Positions 59,901 to 64,000 of a DNA stretch of 64,000 nucleotides are shown here, in pieces (the first letter of the stretch is position 1; the number at the start of each line of letters is the position of its first letter). This DNA comes from Byssochlamys sp. IMV 00236. Taxonomy: Eukaryota > Ascomycota > Eurotiomycetes > Eurotiales > Thermoascaceae. The notes below the pieces were generated by a model. It was given only the letters and a program-made list of their open reading frames with translations, had not been told where the DNA came from and made no database searches. The stretch spans positions 1 to 64,000 of the forward strand of contig MSJH02000809.1 of NCBI GenBank assembly GCA_001931875.2, read 5' to 3'. Position numbers and translations under genes: made by a program.

Positions 59901-61252
59901 CTTGAGATACGAGGGAGTAAAACATCGTCGAATGACGCTCGGCGCCGGACTTCCTCAGTTCCCGTAGCTCTGTTTGTCTCTGACTCCTTGCCTTCGACTT
60001 CATTGTGGGGAGTCTCGGTGCCGTCGGAAACCTCGTCGCGCTGGGAATCTTCCTTAGTCTGCTCATGATTTTGGCCGTCTTCGCGGAGCATCATCAAACG
60101 TAGTCTGTCTTCTAGAGTCATGGAGCCGCCGCCGAGTTCATTAATGTCAGCTTTGGAGTACGAAGCTGGCTTAGGAGGAGATGGAAGAACTCGCTGCCCG
60201 CTGCTTACACGCTCAATCGCAGCGGAGAGCCGTGGAGAGCCAGCACGACCCAGTTGATTATTCGCAAACGGCAGAGGAGGAAGCGGCCGTCGCTCACCAT
60301 TCGAGTCCAAAGACTCGACTCTAGATTCGCTGGCGTTCGAGTGGCTAGAATGAGGTCGCACCTCCGGTCCAGGGCTTCCAGCGCCGGGAGTTCCACGCGC
60401 ATCCATGAAAGGGTCCTCTTCCGATTGAGCCAGCTCATCGTTGGCACTGGCAGGGCTCATGAATCGCCAGTCGTCAGGCAGTACAACCGGTGTTTTCTCA
60501 GTGTCTTCCAAAGATGCGTCAAAGCTGTCGTCCGCCCTGTCATATGGCGAGCCTGTATCAAAGCTGATCTCCGCAAATTCTTCTTCCGAATCATAGCTTC
60601 CGTCGCGCGACTCAGATGCGATAGAAGACGGGTCTGGTGTTGTCATTTCATATTCATTCACCTGCGGCGGTGCGTTGTCGAAGGTAACGCTCTTGGCATG
60701 TCGGTGGTGGCTTTGTCCATTGACTGCGTGCTGTGACGCAGTGCGATCATCCGACCAGATCTGGCTCTGGGGATCGAAGTCATTCCCCTTGGCCCCAAAA
60801 CGTGTCGCCTTTGAAAGAGATGATTTAGCCGGCGAGGCTTGATCCTTGGTGGGAGATTGCTGTGGAAGACTGTTTCCATTTGCAGCGGGACCCTGATCGC
60901 CATTGCTCTGTTGACTGCTTAGCCTTGTCGATGGGTCGCCGTCCAGGCTACTGGTGCTTTGGTTGAAGGCTCTTCCGGTAGCGAGGGGTCGTTCCAGGAC
61001 GCGAACATGGGCAGGGTCGTATTCTTGTTTGTGTTCACGGGCGAACATGCTACTGTTCTTCACACGAGAAGCACGCTTCAGGTTCTCGATGGATGCGCGC
61101 TTTGGAGAGACGATAGGTGCTTCCGGGTCATATGGAGCCGTGTTTTCCATGCTGGTGCGGAAGGGGGATCCAGAATCACGTCCCTGCCAGAAGAGACGAG
61201 GAGAAGAGTTGAAAGGGGATGAGCCGAACGGCGACGAGTCCCCGTGGATCAT
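56964..61252 (-). CDS. bud4: Bud4/anillin-like septum-site protein with PH domain
   Basis: Three exons, 61252-58360, 58309-57606 and 57545-56964, give 1392 residues. The N-terminal 900 residues are disordered, rich in Ser, Asp, Glu and Pro, with many possible CDK sites. The conserved part starts near residue 940 (RLFVKVVGIKDLDLPLPRG), continues as an anillin-homology region (YFALTLDNGLHCVTTAWLEL), and ends with a PH domain from about residue 1200 (YWRRRFFRLQGSKLTAYHET to EAWMRVLAETVG). The tail is Pro-rich (APAPPPPQRRHQH). Bud4 homologues bind septins and organise the actomyosin ring for septation in filamentous fungi. The first ATG is at 61252, just after an acceptor-like GCGTGCAG, so an upstream exon or a 5' UTR intron is possible. 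Confidence 0.9.
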
Positions 61253-62150
61253 TTTCTGCACGCCTAATTAGCATGGAAACACGGAAACTTGATCAGATTT
61301 TAAGCAACCTTAGTGGCTTGGTTCCAGCTAGGAGAGTTTCGTCTCTGGGCCACTGGACTCAGTTCCGACAGCGGACGCTGCCCTGTGATACCTCCCATTT
61401 TTGGACGCGAAAGACCAAACGAAGTGCCTTGGTACGTAAGAAGGCTGCAAACAGGACGGGTCAGCGACCTCTCCGTGTGTCCACGTCTTTATTTCAAGAC
61501 AGCACACGTAATGTGAGGGGAAGAAAAACACGCGGGATGCTAAGATGTCTTCATACCTTCAAATTTTAGTGTCTGTCAGAAGGATGGAATCTGCCACTGG
61601 CACGTCACGATTGAAAGTGCTGTGACAGCCCTACTGTTTGCCGGAGTCCCTGGTGGCAACTGAGATCCGTCAATGACAGCAGGAATGTGACAAGATAATA
61701 ATTTGGGGATGATAATGTTGTGCGGCTGTACACAGCGGAAGGCTGCTGCGTTAGATCCCGCAGGCTGCAAAAAGACACTGTACGAGATAAAAGAAATGCC
61801 CCAGTAGGGTACAGACAAGTTGCCTGCAGGACGAAGAGTAAATACACGGGAAGGAAAAGAAGAAGAAGGGATGGATGAAGGAGGAGTGAATGAAGGTGCA
61901 GTTCATCAAGGGAGAAGAGTTATGACGGTGTTGACAACCTATCGCCATCTCCATAGCAACGCGCCAACTGATAACCGCATTGGCGCGCTAAGCTCGTCTA
62001 GCGCCGGCCTTGTTTCTCCGCGATCTCTGGCTTTCTTTGGCTCGACCCGGACGATCTTGGTCGCTAATTTACTCTAGTCGCCCTGCGCTATCGAAACTTT
62101 TTCGGACTTCACCCCAGGCTGCGAGATAGCACATCTGCGCTGTCTTCGAG
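61253..62150. promoter_or_regulatory. Divergent promoter region, bud4 / mrh4
   Basis: About 900 bases between divergent start codons. No coding sequence is seen, apart from a possible missing first exon of bud4 near 61262. Confidence 0.5.
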
Positions 62151-64000
62151 ATGTCTGCTCCGAGTCCCATCTGTCTGCTCTGTCAGACCAGGGTCAGTGT
62201 CCTGCGGGGCCCTATTCTTCCTCCAGGATGGCAGAGCTCGAGGTCGATGGCCTCTGCCAGGCTGCGCCGCAAGCCAGCAGCACGCATGGCGCTGTCGCCC
62301 AGTGTCTCAAAGGACACTTTGAAGCCGTCACGCGGTCGAGAAAAACCTGGACCATGGGGTGGTATGAACCAGACGCATGCGAATATTCCGGGAACACCAC
62401 GAGCAAGGTCGCAGGCAGAGATTAAGCGCTCCTACGCCGGACGGGAGGCGAAACAGCCGGAGAAGAAAGAAAGTCCATTGTACAAGGCGCTGAAGATGCA
62501 GACCGCTCTGGCGCCGGTGACATACCGCCAGAGGACTACAGTCAAAGAAAGGATATCGGAGATTACGAGCTTCGACAAATTTCAGCTCTTACCAGCTGTG
62601 CGCGATGCGATCTTCTCTCAGGCTCTTCCGGGACTTGTGGACGTAACGCCTACGCCGATCCAGCGTCTGGCGATTCCTGCTCTGCTTGGGACGGATATCA
62701 AAAAGAAGCCCACAAAGAAGCTGGATGAAGGGGAGCTTGGATTCGAGCAGTTTCTTCTTGCAGCGGAAACTGGATCTGGTAAAACTCTTGCATATCTGGT
62801 CCCGACTATCGATGCTGTCAAACGGCAAGAGGCTGTTGAGAAGGAGGAAACAGAGAGACGAGAGAAGCAGAAGGCTGAAGAAAAGGCGCAGAGGATGAAA
62901 AACAGTGCCTTCGAACTTGAGCCGCCTGAAGTCGAGACCGATTCTGATGCTGGTAGACCCAGGGCCATCATTCTGCTTCCAACGTCGGAGCTGGTCGAAC
63001 AGGTTGGCTCAATGGTGAAGGCATTCTCCCATACAGTGAAATATCGCTCAGGCATGATTTCGTCGACATATACCCCTCGAAGAATCCGAAATATTCTCTT
63101 CAATCCGAATGGAATCGACATCCTCGTTGCCACACCACATCTGCTGGCGTCCATCGCGAAGACCGATCCCAACGTTCTCAGCCGAGTGACGCATCTTGTC
63201 ATCGACGAAGCAGATTCCCTCATGGACCGATCTTTCGCTCCGACAACGAGCGAGATCATCGACAGAACTGCGCCTTCGCTCAAGCAGCTCGTTTTCTGCT
63301 CCGCCACGATTCCTCGCAGCTTTGACTCCCTCCTGCGCAAACGCTACCCTGACGCTCGTCGACTGACGACTCCCAACCTGCACGCTATTCCCCGTCGTGT
63401 GCAACTGGGTGTTGTCGATATTGAAAAGGATCCATACCGTGGTAACAGGAATCTTGCATGTGCCGACGTCATATGGTCGATTGGCAAAGCCGGTGATCCA
63501 TCCGACTCTCTGGGACAGTATTCATCGTACGCCGGTAGCAAGGACAAGAAAATACTTGTGTTTGTGAATGAACGTGAACAAGCCGAGGAAGTGGCGAAAT
63601 TCCTGTCGTCAAAGGGCATCGATGCAATTGCGTTCTCTCGTGATTCCAGTGATCGCCGCCAGGCAGAGATCCTCTCGGATTTTACTACTACGACCCCTCC
63701 CCCGTCGCCAGAGGACATTATGCTTGCCCAGAAGAAGCGTCGCCTTGAAGATGCCGTCCCCTTCGAACTCCCGGATCGGGGTCAGCAAGAGGGACCTTCG
63801 CGTACACTGCCCAACACCAAAGTTCTCGTGACAACAGACTTGGGTTCTCGTGGCATTGACACCCTTGCAGTCAAGACCGTCATCCTGTACGATGTCCCAC
63901 ATAACACCATTGACTTCATCCACCGCTTGGGACGTGTCGGCCGCATGGGCAAGCGTGGCCGTGGAATTGTTCTTGTCGGCAAGAAGGACCGCAAAGACGT
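62151..64000 (+). CDS. mrh4: Mitochondrial DEAD-box RNA helicase Mrh4 (3' end missing)
   Basis: A frame open from ATG 62151 to the window edge encodes at least 616 residues. The first 90 residues are rich in Arg and Ser with few acids (SMASARLRRKPAARMALS), as in a mitochondrial presequence. Helicase motifs in order are a Q-like motif (FDKFQ, TPTPIQRLAIP), motif I AAETGSGKT (204-212), motif Ia PTSELVEQV, motif II DEAD (352-355), motif III CSATIPRS, motif V VTTDLGSRGIDT and motif VI HRLGRVGRMGKRG. A Lys/Glu-rich insertion follows motif I. Mrh4 acts in assembly of the large mitochondrial ribosomal subunit. No intron is seen in the visible part. The C-terminus lies beyond 64000. Confidence 0.93.
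   Translation, partial: MSAPSPICLLCQTRVSVLRGPILPPGWQSSRSMASARLRRKPAARMALSPSVSKDTLKPSRGREKPGPWGGMNQTHANIPGTPRARSQAEIKRSYAGREAKQPEKKESPLYKALKMQTALAPVTYRQRTTVKERISEITSFDKFQLLPAVRDAIFSQALPGLVDVTPTPIQRLAIPALLGTDIKKKPTKKLDEGELGFEQFLLAAETGSGKTLAYLVPTIDAVKRQEAVEKEETERREKQKAEEKAQRMKNSAFELEPPEVETDSDAGRPRAIILLPTSELVEQVGSMVKAFSHTVKYRSGMISSTYTPRRIRNILFNPNGIDILVATPHLLASIAKTDPNVLSRVTHLVIDEADSLMDRSFAPTTSEIIDRTAPSLKQLVFCSATIPRSFDSLLRKRYPDARRLTTPNLHAIPRRVQLGVVDIEKDPYRGNRNLACADVIWSIGKAGDPSDSLGQYSSYAGSKDKKILVFVNEREQAEEVAKFLSSKGIDAIAFSRDSSDRRQAEILSDFTTTTPPPSPEDIMLAQKKRRLEDAVPFELPDRGQQEGPSRTLPNTKVLVTTDLGSRGIDTLAVKTVILYDVPHNTIDFIHRLGRVGRMGKRGRGIVLVGKKDRKD

Noticed and set aside
1..64000. Transposons, CRISPR arrays, toxin-antitoxin pairs or a secondary-metabolite cluster
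   Set aside because: No transposase or reverse transcriptase, regular spaced repeats, or backbone enzymes such as PKS or NRPS are present. The only related trace is the reductase relic.

Overview
The window is a stretch of chromosome from a filamentous ascomycete, most likely a member of the Eurotiales (Aspergillus/Penicillium group). The evidence is short GT-AG introns of about 45-110 bases (a few are longer), a dense set of single-copy ascomycete housekeeping genes, and a pyrG gene of the usual Aspergillus length and intron layout. Intergenic DNA is AT-rich with many microsatellites. I see no bacterial operon, phage, CRISPR array, intact transposon, tRNA or rRNA. The species is not determined.

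Left part (1-24.4 kb), loose gene spacing. About 4.3 kb without a convincing gene comes first. Then come a malic enzyme (4300-6562, minus), a divergent 2.1 kb promoter region, and a HAM1-like family protein (8674-10990, plus). Next are a decayed enoyl-reductase relic (11244-11475), an unknown secreted-type protein (12031-12903, minus), an ER-lumen DnaJ of the Scj1 type (13412-14767, minus) and the U3 snoRNP protein Imp3 (15944-16725, plus). A serine-rich unknown protein (17581-18921, minus), 3.6 kb without genes and a Dal5-type MFS permease (22485-24358, minus) complete this part.

Middle part (26.5-41.4 kb), compact. The order is pyrG (minus), a microsomal glutathione transferase of the MAPEG family (minus), a DGAT1-type acyltransferase (minus) divergent from the polyadenylation factor Pfs2 (plus), a TMEM170-like membrane protein (minus) divergent from the peroxin Pex8 (plus), an unknown basic protein (minus), and the prenylcysteine methyltransferase Ste14 (minus) divergent from a maltose/galactoside-type O-acetyltransferase (plus).

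Right part (42.9-64 kb) holds very large genes. There is a 2521-residue ubiquitin-specific protease related to USP34/USP9X (plus). TFIIE-alpha (minus) is divergent from the pseudouridine synthase Pus1 (plus). The septin-associated Bud4/anillin-like protein (minus) is divergent from the mitochondrial DEAD-box helicase Mrh4 (plus), which runs off the window.

Most genes are unrelated core functions and not a pathway cluster. A loose lipid and peroxisome theme runs through the middle: DGAT1, MAPEG, and Pex8 with a fatty-acid-response type CCTCGG site in its promoter. The malic enzyme ends in a possible peroxisomal signal (AKL). I found no convincing new multi-gene system. The best leads are the enoyl-reductase relic, the unknown secreted protein next to it, the malic enzyme targeting conflict, a stopless intron in ste14, and an overlapping upstream reading frame at the start of the giant protease. 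Exon boundaries given here were worked out by hand from splice sites and reading phase.
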